Shown: one piece after another, positions 35,896 to 44,121 of the stretch
Layout: each line of letters starts with the position of its first letter
How positions within the stretch are numbered: the stretch's first letter is position 1
NCBI RefSeq assembly: GCF_017795885.1
Contig: NZ_CP059297.1
Coordinates: 2,361,001 to 2,425,000, forward strand
Length of the DNA stretch: 64,000 nt
Source of the DNA: Brevundimonas sp. AJA228-03
Lineage (GTDB): Bacteria; Pseudomonadota; Alphaproteobacteria; Caulobacterales; Caulobacteraceae
Direction: 5' to 3'
The notes under the pieces: generated by a model
The model's input: only the letters and a program-made list of their open reading frames with translations
What the model was told of the DNA's origin: nothing
Database searches by the model: none
Made by a program: the position numbers and the translations under genes

Positions 35896-36177
35896 ATGGC
35901 CCAGGTCGCGATCCAGCTGTCCGATGAAGACCTCGAACGCCTCAAGGCGCGCGCTGAGGCCAATGAGATCACGCCGGAACAAGCGGCGGCGGATTTCGTC
36001 CGGGATTCGCTCCACGCCCGCGATCCGTGGCTCGGCTTCGCCACTGAGGGTGAGTATCTCGCCTGGATCCAGGAAGGCATTGATTCAGCCGACAACGAAC
36101 CGTTGCTCGATGCAGATATCGTCTTCGCCGAAATGCGGGCGCGCTTGACCGACCTCCTGGCCAAACAATCCCGGTGA
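35896..36177 (+). CDS. ParD/RHH-like antitoxin
   Basis: A 93-residue protein with an N-terminal ribbon-helix-helix-like region, VAIQLSDEDLERLKARAEAN then TPEQAAADFVRDSL, and an acidic C-terminal half (EGIDSADNEPLLDADIVFAE) of the kind that wraps and blocks a partner toxin. The following RelE/ParE-type gene starts inside its stop codon, which is the main evidence. It would also be expected to repress its own promoter in the 107-base divergent spacer with fabD. Confidence 0.75.
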   Translation: MAQVAIQLSDEDLERLKARAEANEITPEQAAADFVRDSLHARDPWLGFATEGEYLAWIQEGIDSADNEPLLDADIVFAEMRARLTDLLAKQSR

Positions 36178-36449
36178 ACATTGAGTTCGCCCAGCGTGCC
36201 CTTGAGGACATGCGGGCGCAGACAGACTTCATTGCGGGCGACAAGCCCGGCGCGGCGCTCATGGTCGCGAGCCGGATTGAATCCAGCATTCGAAATCTCG
36301 CAGAGTTTCCGAACCTGGGCCGCGCCGGCAGTCGGGCGGGCACACACGAGCTTCAGGTGGCGAAGACGCCCTTCATCGTTGTGTACCGGATCGCCAAACG
36401 CAAAGTGGTCATCCTTCGCATCCGTCACGCGGCCCAGAACTGGCGCTGA
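36174..36449 (+). CDS. RelE/ParE family toxin
   Basis: A 91-residue basic protein: [20 protein letters not shown], then [22 protein letters not shown], then [20 protein letters not shown], the usual order of a ParE fold. The final strand RIRHAAQNW is characteristic of ParE toxins, whose proven members poison DNA gyrase; RelE-like mRNA cleavage is the alternative. It starts with GTG overlapping the antitoxin stop (GTGA). It lies directly before the promoter of the ribosomal protein operon. Confidence 0.82.
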   Translation: MNIEFAQRALEDMRAQTDFIAGDKPGAALMVASRIESSIRNLAEFPNLGRAGSRAGTHELQVAKTPFIVVYRIAKRKVVILRIRHAAQNWR

Positions 36450-36461
36450 CCCTTTCAGTCC

Positions 36462-36490
36462 TTGCCCCCTGCCTCCTTTTCCCCTATACG
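36462..36490 (+). promoter_or_regulatory. Predicted promoter of the rpsF-rpsR-rplI operon
   Basis: TTGCCC at 36462-36467 and TATACG at 36485-36490 are separated by 17 bases, a good housekeeping sigma match for alphaproteobacteria. A start near 36497 would give a leader of about 130 bases rich in GC stems, the place where S6/S18 autoregulation is known in other bacteria. No specific S6:S18 motif could be verified by eye. Confidence 0.5.
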
Positions 36491-36630
36491 CGCTCGCTTT
36501 CCAGGGCTTCGGTCCTGATGCGGAACACCAAAGGGTTCGGGAAGTCATCCCGGCCGCCGCTTCAGGATCCATCGTGGTTCGGACTTCACCCGGTCCGGTC
36601 GCGCCGACGCCCTACAAGGGAGACGACACT

Positions 36631-37014
36631 ATGGCTCTTTACGAGCACACGGTCATGTCGCGCCAGGATATCAGCGCGCAGCAGGCCGAAGCCCTCAACG
36701 ACACCATCAAGGACCTGATCGTGGCCGGCGGCGGAACGGTCGCCAAGATCGAATACTGGGGCCTGCGAAACCTGACCTATCGGGTCAAGAAGAACCGCAA
36801 GGCGCACTATTCCCTGCTGGCCATCGACTGCCCCCCGCCCGCCATGGCCGAAGTCGAGCGTCAGCTCGGCATCAACGAGGACGTGCTGCGCTGGCTGACC
36901 GTCCGCGTCGAGGAACTCGACCTGGAACTGTCGCCGCTGCTGGCCCGCCGTGAGCGCGAGCGTGAACGCGATCGCGAACGCACGCCGCGTGAAGACGCCG
37001 ACATGGCCGCGTAA
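36631..37014 (+). CDS. rpsF: 30S ribosomal protein S6
   Basis: A 127-residue protein with the S6 core [41 protein letters not shown] segment and [13 protein letters not shown], and a charged tail ([17 protein letters not shown]) longer than in E. coli, as usual in alphaproteobacteria. It binds S18 in the 30S platform. The ATG follows an AGGGAGA site. rpsR starts 15 bases downstream. Confidence 0.97.
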   Translation: MALYEHTVMSRQDISAQQAEALNDTIKDLIVAGGGTVAKIEYWGLRNLTYRVKKNRKAHYSLLAIDCPPPAMAEVERQLGINEDVLRWLTVRVEELDLELSPLLARRERERERDRERTPREDADMAA

Positions 37015-37029
37015 GGAGGATTTGAACCC

Positions 37030-37302
37030 ATGACCGATACCACCTCCACCCCCGGCATGCCCGTCGGCGCCGGCTCCGGCCGCCGTCCGTTCAATCGTCG
37101 CCGCAAGGTCTGCCCGTTCACGGGCGAAGGCGCGCCGAAGATCGACTACAAGGACGTCAAGCTGCTGCAGCGCTACATTTCCGAACGCGGCAAGATCGTG
37201 CCCTCGCGCATCACCGCCGTGTCCCAGATCAAGCAACGCGAACTGGCCAAGGCCATCAAGCGCGCCCGCTATCTGGCCCTCCTGCCCTATGTGGTGAAAT
37301 AA
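37030..37302 (+). CDS. rpsR: 30S ribosomal protein S18
   Basis: A 90-residue basic protein with the S18 core [40 protein letters not shown] and [20 protein letters not shown]. It partners S6. The start follows AAGGAGG. The next gene, rplI, begins one base after its stop. Confidence 0.97.
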   Translation: MTDTTSTPGMPVGAGSGRRPFNRRRKVCPFTGEGAPKIDYKDVKLLQRYISERGKIVPSRITAVSQIKQRELAKAIKRARYLALLPYVVK

Positions 37303-37303
37303 G

Positions 37304-37888
37304 ATGAAGGTCGTTCTGCTCGAACGCGTCGAGAACCTCGGCGCCATCGGCGACGTCGTCACCGTCAAGGATGGCTTCGCTCGCAACTTCCTGCTGCCGC
37401 GGGACAAGGCCCTTCGCGCCACCTCCAAGAACCTGGAGAAGTTCGAACTCGACCGCGTCGCCATCGAGGCCCGCAACGAGAAGAACAAGGGCGAGGCCCA
37501 AAAGATCGCCGACAAGATCGACGGTCAGTCCTACGTCATGATCCGCCAGGCGGGCGAGACCGGCCAGCTGTACGGCTCGGTCTCGGGCCGCGACGTCGCC
37601 GAGGCCGTCCAGGCCGAAGGCGGCAAGGTCGAACGCTCGCAGGTCGTCCTGAACACGGCGATCAAGACCCTGGGTGTTCACGACGTGCTGGTTCGCCTGC
37701 ACGCCGAGGTCACCGCCACGGTCAAGATCAACATCGCCCGTTCGGCCGACGAAGCCGAGCGTCAGGCCAAGGGCGAGGACGTCATCAAGTCGGCCTACGA
37801 CGAAGACCGCAATGCCGCCGCCGAACAGGCCCGCGACATGGTCGAGGGCGGTGCCGGCCAGCAGGACGGTCTCGGCTCCGAAGCCTGA
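37304..37888 (+). CDS. rplI: 50S ribosomal protein L9
   Basis: A 194-residue protein. The N-terminal rRNA-binding domain [19 protein letters not shown] with [19 protein letters not shown] is canonical; a central helix leads to the C-terminal domain ([18 protein letters not shown], then [20 protein letters not shown]). About 45 extra residues at the C-terminus, acidic and alanine-rich, are usual for the order. A strong terminator follows 43 bases after the stop. Confidence 0.96.
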   Translation: MKVVLLERVENLGAIGDVVTVKDGFARNFLLPRDKALRATSKNLEKFELDRVAIEARNEKNKGEAQKIADKIDGQSYVMIRQAGETGQLYGSVSGRDVAEAVQAEGGKVERSQVVLNTAIKTLGVHDVLVRLHAEVTATVKINIARSADEAERQAKGEDVIKSAYDEDRNAAAEQARDMVEGGAGQQDGLGSEA

Positions 37889-37931
37889 TCGCCGACCCTA
37901 TTTCCGCTCATCGGGCGGAATAGAAAACCTG

Positions 37932-37958
37932 AAGGGCGCGCCGCAAAGGCGCGCCCTT
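37932..37958 (+). terminator. Rho-independent terminator of the rpsF-rplI operon
   Basis: AAGGGCGCGCC at 37932-37942 pairs perfectly with GGCGCGCCCTT at 37948-37958 around a GCAAA loop. CTTCGTTTCTG follows, giving a short U-rich tail. Confidence 0.85.
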
Positions 37959-38207
37959 CTTCGTTTCTGCACTGCGTCCGTTCCATGTCAAAAATGCAAC
38001 GGCGCGCCGACGAAGACACTTCCCGTCCTTGACCTCGGCTCAAGGTGGACCCAGCTTGCAGGGGAACGGACCCCGAGCCCCGTCGGCGCAAAAATCTTGC
38101 GTCCAGCGGTGAGCTGGCGGCCCGTCCGCACCAGCCGGTGCTGAACAGTTTCGCTTAGCTACACGGCGGTCGCCGCCGTTCCTCCCCTCGGTCGTCAGGT
38201 CCAGAAC
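37959..38207. other. Intergenic region before the TonB-dependent receptor gene
   Basis: About 250 bases between the ribosomal operon terminator and the receptor. A TTGACC occurs at 38029-38034, but no convincing -10 hexamer stands 16-18 bases downstream. No Fur-like or other operator was recognised by eye, and no small reading frame with a ribosome site was seen. Confidence 0.4.
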
Positions 38208-40715
38208 ATGCTCAGAATAACCAGCCGCTCCCTCCTGCTCGGGTTCGCATCCGCCGCAACCCTGCTCGCCTGCCCGCTCGTCGCTTCGGCGCAGTCGGCG
38301 CCGCCGCAGGATGACGCCAGCCAGGTCGACGAAATCGTCGTCACCGGCACCCGTACGGCCGGCCGCAGCCGCCTTGACACGATCGCGCCGGTCGATGTGA
38401 TCAACGGCGAGACCCTGACCCGACAGGGAACCGGCACGGAGCTGGCCACGGCCCTCGCCGCCAGCGCGCCGTCCATCAACTTTCCGCGCCCGGCGATCTC
38501 GGATGGCTCCGATCACGTCCGCCCGGCGACGCTGCGCGGGCTGGCCCCGGACCAGACCCTGGTCCTCATCAACGGTCAGCGCGGCCACGTCAGCGCCCTG
38601 GTCAACGTCAATGGCAGCCTCGGACGCGGCTCGACTGCCTTCGATCTGAACACCATCCCTTCGGTCGCTCTCGGCTCCGTCGAAGTGCTGCGAGACGGCG
38701 CGTCGGCCCAGTATGGTTCGGATGCCATCGCCGGGGTGCTGAACCTGCGCCTGCGCGAGGCGAACTCAGGCGGCGGCATCACCTATAATTACGGCCGCTA
38801 CGACACGACGGTCACCACCGCTCGTGGCACCCGCGATGTGCAGGACGGCGCGCAATCGTCGCTGGCAGGCTGGATCGGTCTGCCGCTGGGCGAGGACGGG
38901 TTCGTGACCGTCGCCGGCGAAATTCAGGACCGCAACAACACCAACCGATCCGACTTCGCCGCTCCTTCGGCCATCAACGGTGGGGCCTCCAACCAGGTCA
39001 TCGGCCGCTTCGGCGATCCGGACGTCCAGAGCAAGTCCCTGTGGTTCAATGCCGGCAAGCCGCTGAGCAATGACTGGTCCGCCTATGCCTTCGGCGGCAT
39101 CCAGCAGAAGGAAAGCTCGTCCGCCGCCACGGCCCGTGCCTTCAACGAGACGCGCAACGACACCTCCATCTATCCAAACGGCTTCCTGCCACTGATCCAG
39201 ACCGAGATCGTCGACAAGAACATCTACGGCGGCTTCAAGGGCGCTGCGTTCGGTATCGACTGGGATCTTTCGGCCGGATACGGCAGCAATGCGCTGGACT
39301 ACCGTGTTGTCAACTCGCTGAACCGCACCTATGGCACGACGTCCCAGCGCCAGTTCGATGCGGGCGGCCTGTCCTATGACCAGCTCACGGTCGGCATCGA
39401 CGGCGTGAAGCCGCTGGATATCGGTCTGTACGAACCCCTGAACTTTGCCTTCGGCGTCGAATACCGGGCCGAGAACTTCGAGGTCACGGCCGGCGAACCG
39501 GCGTCCTACAATCAGGGCCCGCAGATCGTCATCCCGGGCACGACCACAGCCAACCCGCTCGGTTCACAAGGCTTCCCCGGCCTGTCGAACAAAAACGCCA
39601 TTAAGGTCGACCGCAGCAACTACAGCGCCTTCGTCGATTTCGAGGGCAAGCTGACGGAGGCCCTCTCCTTCGGTCTGGCGGCCCGTTATGAGGACTATTC
39701 CGACTTCGGCGATACCCTGACCGGCAAGGCCTCGGCCCGCTACGACTTCAATCCCGGCTTCGCTATCCGCGGAGCGGTGTCGTCGGGCTTCCACGCCCCG
39801 GCCCTGCAGCAGCAGTATTTCAGCTATACGGCGACCAACCTGTCGGCCAGCGTGGTCGGCGGCGTGCCCGTCGTGACCCTGGCAGAGAACAGTACCTTCC
39901 GCGTCGATGATCCGGTGTCCCGCATCCTGGGCTCCAAGCCTCTGGAGGCCGAAACCTCGGTCAACTATTCGCTAGGCCTGGTCTTCCGTCTGGGTGCCGT
40001 CGATCTGACGGTCGATGCCTATCAGATCGACGTGAACGACCGGATCGCCTATTCGGAAACCCTGGGCGGCACGGGCGGCGCGCGTCCCGGCCAGACTGTG
40101 GCCCAGCGTGACGCGATCCGCGCCTTCCTGACCGCCAATCTGCCTGGCACCAGCGTCAGCGGCGTGCGCTTCTTCGTCAACGGCGTGGACACCACGACCA
40201 AGGGCATCGACATTGTTGGCCGCTATCGCCTGCCGACCGACTATGGTCGCTTCGATTTCACGGTCGCAGGCAACTACAACGACACCAAGGTCAACTCCAC
40301 CCCGCCGTCGACCAGCGCCCTGGCGTCCTCGCCCTTCTTCCTGTTCGACCGGGCCAACATCCTCGCGTTCGAGGACGGCACGCCCGAGAAAAAGGTCGTG
40401 TCCAGCCTCGACTGGTCCCTGGGTGGATGGTCCGCGACCGCCAAGGCAACTTATTACGACAGTGTTCTGGTCGCCAATAACAGCCCGAGTCTGGATTACG
40501 AGACCGGTTCGAACACCCTGATCGATCTGGAAGCGCGCTATCAGCTGCCTATCGGTGTCGGCCTGGCCGTGGGCGTGACCAACCTGACCGACGAGTATCC
40601 GCAGTTCACTCCGGCCGCGATCAACGGGGTGACGGGTTCGGTGGGCTTCCCGCAGTACTCGCCCTATGGCTTCAACGGTCGCTTCATCTATGGCCGCGTG
40701 AGCTACTCCTTCTAG
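38208..40715 (+). CDS. TonB-dependent receptor
   Basis: An 835-residue outer-membrane transporter. A signal peptide (SRSLLLGFASAATLLACPLV, cleaved before QSAPP), a TonB-box-like DEIVVTGTR, then the plug: VINGETLTRQGTGTELA, LRGLAPDQTLVLINGQR, VEVLRDGASAQYGSDAIAGV. The 22-strand barrel ends GFNGRFIYGRVSYSF with the C-terminal phenylalanine needed for BAM insertion. The ligand is unknown; Caulobacteraceae use many such receptors for sugars, metals and vitamins. No transport or utilisation genes lie beside it. Confidence 0.93.
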   Translation: MLRITSRSLLLGFASAATLLACPLVASAQSAPPQDDASQVDEIVVTGTRTAGRSRLDTIAPVDVINGETLTRQGTGTELATALAASAPSINFPRPAISDGSDHVRPATLRGLAPDQTLVLINGQRGHVSALVNVNGSLGRGSTAFDLNTIPSVALGSVEVLRDGASAQYGSDAIAGVLNLRLREANSGGGITYNYGRYDTTVTTARGTRDVQDGAQSSLAGWIGLPLGEDGFVTVAGEIQDRNNTNRSDFAAPSAINGGASNQVIGRFGDPDVQSKSLWFNAGKPLSNDWSAYAFGGIQQKESSSAATARAFNETRNDTSIYPNGFLPLIQTEIVDKNIYGGFKGAAFGIDWDLSAGYGSNALDYRVVNSLNRTYGTTSQRQFDAGGLSYDQLTVGIDGVKPLDIGLYEPLNFAFGVEYRAENFEVTAGEPASYNQGPQIVIPGTTTANPLGSQGFPGLSNKNAIKVDRSNYSAFVDFEGKLTEALSFGLAARYEDYSDFGDTLTGKASARYDFNPGFAIRGAVSSGFHAPALQQQYFSYTATNLSASVVGGVPVVTLAENSTFRVDDPVSRILGSKPLEAETSVNYSLGLVFRLGAVDLTVDAYQIDVNDRIAYSETLGGTGGARPGQTVAQRDAIRAFLTANLPGTSVSGVRFFVNGVDTTTKGIDIVGRYRLPTDYGRFDFTVAGNYNDTKVNSTPPSTSALASSPFFLFDRANILAFEDGTPEKKVVSSLDWSLGGWSATAKATYYDSVLVANNSPSLDYETGSNTLIDLEARYQLPIGVGLAVGVTNLTDEYPQFTPAAINGVTGSVGFPQYSPYGFNGRFIYGRVSYSF

Positions 40716-40740
40716 ACCTGACGACAGGACCGGAACGGAC

Positions 40741-40771
40741 ACGGCGCGGAGAGCGATCTCCGCGCCGTTTT
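40741..40771 (+). terminator. Rho-independent terminator after the TonB-dependent receptor
   Basis: ACGGCGCGGAG at 40741-40751 pairs perfectly with CTCCGCGCCGT at 40758-40768 around AGCGAT, followed by TTTT-C. It lies 26 bases after the receptor stop. Confidence 0.88.
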
Positions 40772-40837
40772 CATGTTCGCGCCTTGGTTTCGCCGCCGTG
40801 TGACGCTGCAAAGCCTGGTCAGACGTCGAGGGGCCCA

Positions 40838-41218
40838 ATGAGAACCATCATCATCGTCATCGCGACAGCGTCCATTCTCGCCATTGCCCACCGTGCCGCC
40901 GCCCAGACGCGGACCCTGGACACGTTCGTGACCGAGGCAAACAGGGTGCCGTTGAATCCGACATCGGCCTTGCGCTCGGACGCGCGTCGTCTGATGCGGG
41001 AAGCGAATACCGCCTTCACCAACGTCGGCGAAGAAGTGCGCACTGCGCGGGCGGCCGGACGGACACCGCCCGCCTGCCCGGGTGAGCGCATTTCGGTCAA
41101 TGCGCGCCAGTTGCTGAGCTTTTTGAACGCAATCCCGGTCGAGCGTCGGCGTCACATGTCGCCGACGGACGGCATCCGCGCCTGGATGGCGGATCGCTAT
41201 CCCTGTCCGGCCGGCTGA
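40838..41218 (+). CDS. Small secreted protein of unknown function
   Basis: A 126-residue protein with a clear signal peptide (MRTIIIVIATASILAIAHRA, cleavage near AAAQ). The mature part is about 100 residues, helical by composition, with two cysteines (PPACPGE and YPCPAG) that could form a disulfide in the periplasm. ISVNARQLLSFLNAI and DGIRAWMADRYPC suggest a conserved C-terminal helical pair, but no family is recognised. It stands alone between the receptor and dnaB. Confidence 0.65.
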   Translation: MRTIIIVIATASILAIAHRAAAQTRTLDTFVTEANRVPLNPTSALRSDARRLMREANTAFTNVGEEVRTARAAGRTPPACPGERISVNARQLLSFLNAIPVERRRHMSPTDGIRAWMADRYPCPAG

Positions 41219-41341
41219 GCCGCGCCCCGAACTGATCCGTCTAGGGATTTTCCAGCGGTCCACAGACGGGCCGAATCGATCCCCGGCCAAGGCCACGTCC
41301 AAGGCTGTCGCAGGCTCATGTGAGGGGTAAGCGTTAACCCG

Positions 41342-42826
41342 ATGAACGCCTTTACCCCCTTCGCCGATTCCGTGGCCATCCCGTCCCTGCCGCACAACCT
41401 GGAGGCCGAGCAGGCGCTTCTGGGTGCGCTGATGTTCGACAACGCCATCTTCGAGAGGCTGTCGGACCGTCTGCGCGGATCGCATTTCTATGAGCCCTTC
41501 CATCAGCGGCTCTACGACGCCATCGAGGACCACATCCGCCAGGGCATGCTGGCCGAGCCGACCATACTGATGGAGCGGTTCAAGCAGGACCCGGCCTTCG
41601 CCGAGTTCGGCGGCCTGCGCTATCTCGCCGACCTGATGGACCGCGCCCCGCCGGGGGCGAACGCGCCCGACTATGCCCGCGTGGTCTACGACCTGGCCCT
41701 GCGTCGCGATCTGATCCGCATCGGCGGGGAGATCATCAAGGAGGCTCCGGATCCGGACACGCCCGCGATCGAGCAGATCGAACAGGCCGAGCTGACCCTG
41801 TATTCCCTGGCCGAGACGGGTGCGCCCTCGTCCGGCTTCGTCAGTTTCTCGACAGCGCTGGCCGGTGCCGTGCAGATGGCGGGCGAGGCCTATCAGCGCG
41901 ACGGTAAGCTGGCCGGTCTGGCCACCCATCTGGACGATCTGGACCAGAAGCTGGGCGGCCTCTATCCGTCCGACCTGTTGATCCTTGCGGGCCGTCCGTC
42001 GATGGGCAAGACCGCCCTGGCGACCAACATCGCCTTCAACATCGCGCGCAACTATCGCTGGGAGCCGACGCCGGACGGCCGCAAGACGGTCTCGGGCGGC
42101 GTGGTGGCCTTCTTCTCGCTGGAAATGAGCGCCGAACAGCTGGCCATGCGGATCCTGGCCGATGCGTCCGGCGTCTCTTCCGACCGCCTGCGCAAGGGCG
42201 AGATCGACGCCTCGGACTTCGGCAAGGTGCGCGACGCGGCCATCGAGATCGGCGAGAGCCCCCTCTACATCGACGCCACGGGCGGCCTGGCCATCTCCAA
42301 GCTGGCGGCACGCGCCCGTCGCCTGAAGCGGATGGAACAGGGGCTGGACCTGATCATCGTCGACTATCTGCAGCTCATCACCGTGGGCGAAGGCAACGGC
42401 CAGAAGAACCGGGTCCAGGAGGTGTCGGAGATCACCGGCGGCCTGAAGGCCCTGGCCAAGGAGCTGAACGTGCCTATCGTGGCCCTGTCGCAGCTGTCGC
42501 GTCAGGTGGAAAACCGCGAGGACAAGCGGCCCCAGCTGTCCGACCTGCGCGAATCCGGCTCGATCGAGCAGGACGCCGACTGCGTGATGTTCGTCTATCG
42601 CGAAAGCTACTACCTCGGCCGAACCGAGCCGCGCGAAGGCACCGAAGAGCATCTGAAATGGCAGGAGGACATGGACATCCTGCAGCACCAGGCCGAGGTC
42701 GTCATCGGCAAGCAGCGTCACGGCCCGATCGGCATCGTGAAGCTCAGCTTCGACGCGGATACCACGCGGTTCGGCAACCTTGCCCGCGATGGACGCTACT
42801 CAAACTTCAGGGACATTCCGGAGTAG
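41342..42826 (+). CDS. dnaB: Replicative DNA helicase DnaB
   Basis: A 494-residue hexameric helicase. The N-terminal domain has LPHNLEAEQALLGALMFDN and HFYEPFHQRLYDA; the RecA-like domain has Walker A GRPSMGKTALATNIAFN, FFSLEMSAEQLAMRIL, Walker B LIIVDYLQLI and VALSQLSRQVENR followed by LRESGSIEQDAD. There is no intein. The ATG immediately follows a GTTAACCC stretch; an upstream ribosome site is weak (GAGGGG, 15 bases away). Confidence 0.97.
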   Translation: MNAFTPFADSVAIPSLPHNLEAEQALLGALMFDNAIFERLSDRLRGSHFYEPFHQRLYDAIEDHIRQGMLAEPTILMERFKQDPAFAEFGGLRYLADLMDRAPPGANAPDYARVVYDLALRRDLIRIGGEIIKEAPDPDTPAIEQIEQAELTLYSLAETGAPSSGFVSFSTALAGAVQMAGEAYQRDGKLAGLATHLDDLDQKLGGLYPSDLLILAGRPSMGKTALATNIAFNIARNYRWEPTPDGRKTVSGGVVAFFSLEMSAEQLAMRILADASGVSSDRLRKGEIDASDFGKVRDAAIEIGESPLYIDATGGLAISKLAARARRLKRMEQGLDLIIVDYLQLITVGEGNGQKNRVQEVSEITGGLKALAKELNVPIVALSQLSRQVENREDKRPQLSDLRESGSIEQDADCVMFVYRESYYLGRTEPREGTEEHLKWQEDMDILQHQAEVVIGKQRHGPIGIVKLSFDADTTRFGNLARDGRYSNFRDIPE

Positions 42827-42897
42827 TGCCGCGACCCCTGCCGCTCCCCGTCGATGCGCCGCTTCGACGACCCTCCCCCATGGATGAGGGATGGGCC

Positions 42898-43332
42898 TCA
42901 ATCGTCCCGATGAACCCGCTCGCGACGTTCGTGGCGCTCCTGGGCTTCGACCGACAGGGTCGCGGTGGGACGGGCTTCCAGACGTCCAAGGCTGATGGGT
43001 TCACCGGTGTCTTCGCAGTATCCGTAGGACCCGTCCTCGATCCGGCGGAGCGCATCCTCGATCTTGGCGATCAGCTTGCGCTGGCGGTCGCGCGTCCGCA
43101 GTTCCAGGGCGCGGTCGGAAGCCGACGAAGCGCGGTCCAGCAGATCGGGATGGTTCTCGGTCTCGGCCTTCAGATTGACGACCGTCCCTTTGGATTCACG
43201 CAGGATGTCGTCCCGCCAGGCCAGCAGCTTATGCTTGAAATAGCCGAGTTGCCGTTCGTTCATGAACGGCTCGTCGTCCGAAGGCCGGTAACCGGCTGGT
43301 TCGTCCGACGGAACAGAGGCCAATGCGGTCAT
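42898..43332 (-). CDS. dksA: RNA polymerase-binding transcription factor DksA
   Basis: A 144-residue DksA. The coiled coil runs from MNERQLGYFKHKLLAWRDD to DALRRIEDGSYGYC, with the tip DRASSASDRALELRTRD. The zinc-finger region reads YCEDTGEPISLGRLEARPTA: only one of the four zinc cysteines of E. coli DksA remains, as is usual in alphaproteobacteria. DksA with ppGpp tunes rRNA and amino-acid promoters. Several in-frame ATGs exist; 43332 (MTALASVPSDE) is the most likely, 43362 the alternative. fliX lies upstream on the same strand. Confidence 0.9.
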   Translation of the reverse strand: MTALASVPSDEPAGYRPSDDEPFMNERQLGYFKHKLLAWRDDILRESKGTVVNLKAETENHPDLLDRASSASDRALELRTRDRQRKLIAKIEDALRRIEDGSYGYCEDTGEPISLGRLEARPTATLSVEAQERHERRERVHRDD

Positions 43333-43513
43333 CGCACTCACACTCGAAGCAGCGCCCCCCATGGCGCAAGACGGCCTATAGGCAGGGTTCGTGACTCGCG
43401 GCAACCATCATCGCGCGTCCGTGATCGCGGCCATGCCCGCTTGTCACCGACCGCGTGACATTTCTTCATCACCCGGCCCGATGATCGGGGGATTTGACCG
43501 GTATTTCCGGAGT

Positions 43514-43939
43514 TTATGTTGCAGTGCGGCGAACTTCGGCCTTGGCCAGTTCGACGGCGGCGCGCAGGTCGATCTGCTGCAGCAGGCCCGTCAGCGTCTC
43601 ATCCGGATCGTCGGGCCGCTCCTCGCGCAGACCCCGCGCCATGCGCTCCAGCGCGCCCTCACCCGCCTCGCCCGACAGCAGGGCCAGCTTCAGCTCGTCC
43701 AGCCGGTCCAGCAGTCCGGCTCCGCGCCGGACGGCGCGGCGTCGCCGCTCGGTCGCGGTCTCCACACCCTGCAAGGCCATCAGGGCAGAGACATCGCTGA
43801 CGCCTGACGCCGACGACACCGCCTGCGATGACGCCGTCGCAGGGGTCGCCGCGCCCTGGGGCACGGAGAAGCCGCCGCTCGCGCGCACGGGCCGCTGACT
43901 GGCGGCGGGACCGGTACCCGAGGGGCCAGTGACCTTCAT
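43514..43939 (-). CDS. fliX: Flagellar assembly regulator FliX
   Basis: A 141-residue protein: MKVTGPSGTG start, a disordered middle, and the conserved helical C-terminus (LMALQGVETATERRRRAVRR, LLDRLDELKLALLSG, LLQQIDLRAAVELAKAEVRR). In Caulobacter FliX couples flagellar assembly to the activity of FlbD, the sigma-54 activator. The divergent position next to flgI is the known arrangement, and supports the call strongly. It shares a 182-base regulatory region with flgI. Confidence 0.88.
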   Translation of the reverse strand: MKVTGPSGTGPAASQRPVRASGGFSVPQGAATPATASSQAVSSASGVSDVSALMALQGVETATERRRRAVRRGAGLLDRLDELKLALLSGEAGEGALERMARGLREERPDDPDETLTGLLQQIDLRAAVELAKAEVRRTAT

Positions 43940-44000
43940 GACAGGGTGCTCCGTAGCATGGCTCACCATCGCCAGACGTCCGTCACCGATTGGTTAACGA

Positions 44001-44020
44001 CGCGGCAGGATTTGCCGGGA
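44001..44020. promoter_or_regulatory. ftr-like site (FlbD binding) between fliX and flgI
   Basis: CGCGGCAGGATTTGCCGGGA contains the dyad CGGCA-N5-TGCCG, the form of Caulobacter ftr elements bound by FlbD. It lies about 85 bases upstream of the predicted flgI transcription start and about 70 from the fliX start codon, so it may serve one or both genes. Confidence 0.6.
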
Positions 44021-44069
44021 CAACGCGGAGTCGATGAGCAACAACATTGATTCTGTGTGATTTTCTTCC

Positions 44070-44083
44070 GGCACGACTTTCGC
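44070..44083 (+). promoter_or_regulatory. Sigma-54 promoter of flgI-cheL-flbY
   Basis: The sequence CGGCACGACTTTCGCA has GG at 44070-44071 and GC at 44082-44083, exactly ten bases apart, matching the invariant -24/-12 elements of sigma-54 promoters. Transcription would begin near 44095, 27 bases before the flgI start codon. Confidence 0.65.
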
Positions 44084-44121
44084 ATCCAACAAAATGAATA
44101 CGCCCGCCGAAAGACCGCCCG

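Noticed and set aside
36491..36630. S6:S18 autoregulatory leader motif
   Set aside because: GC-rich stems are present, but the conserved loop could not be identified by eye, so it is mentioned only under the promoter.
40712..42721. A 669-codon minus-strand frame opposite dnaB
   Set aside because: Complement of an unquestionable dnaB; composition is typical of antisense high-GC frames and no motif is seen.
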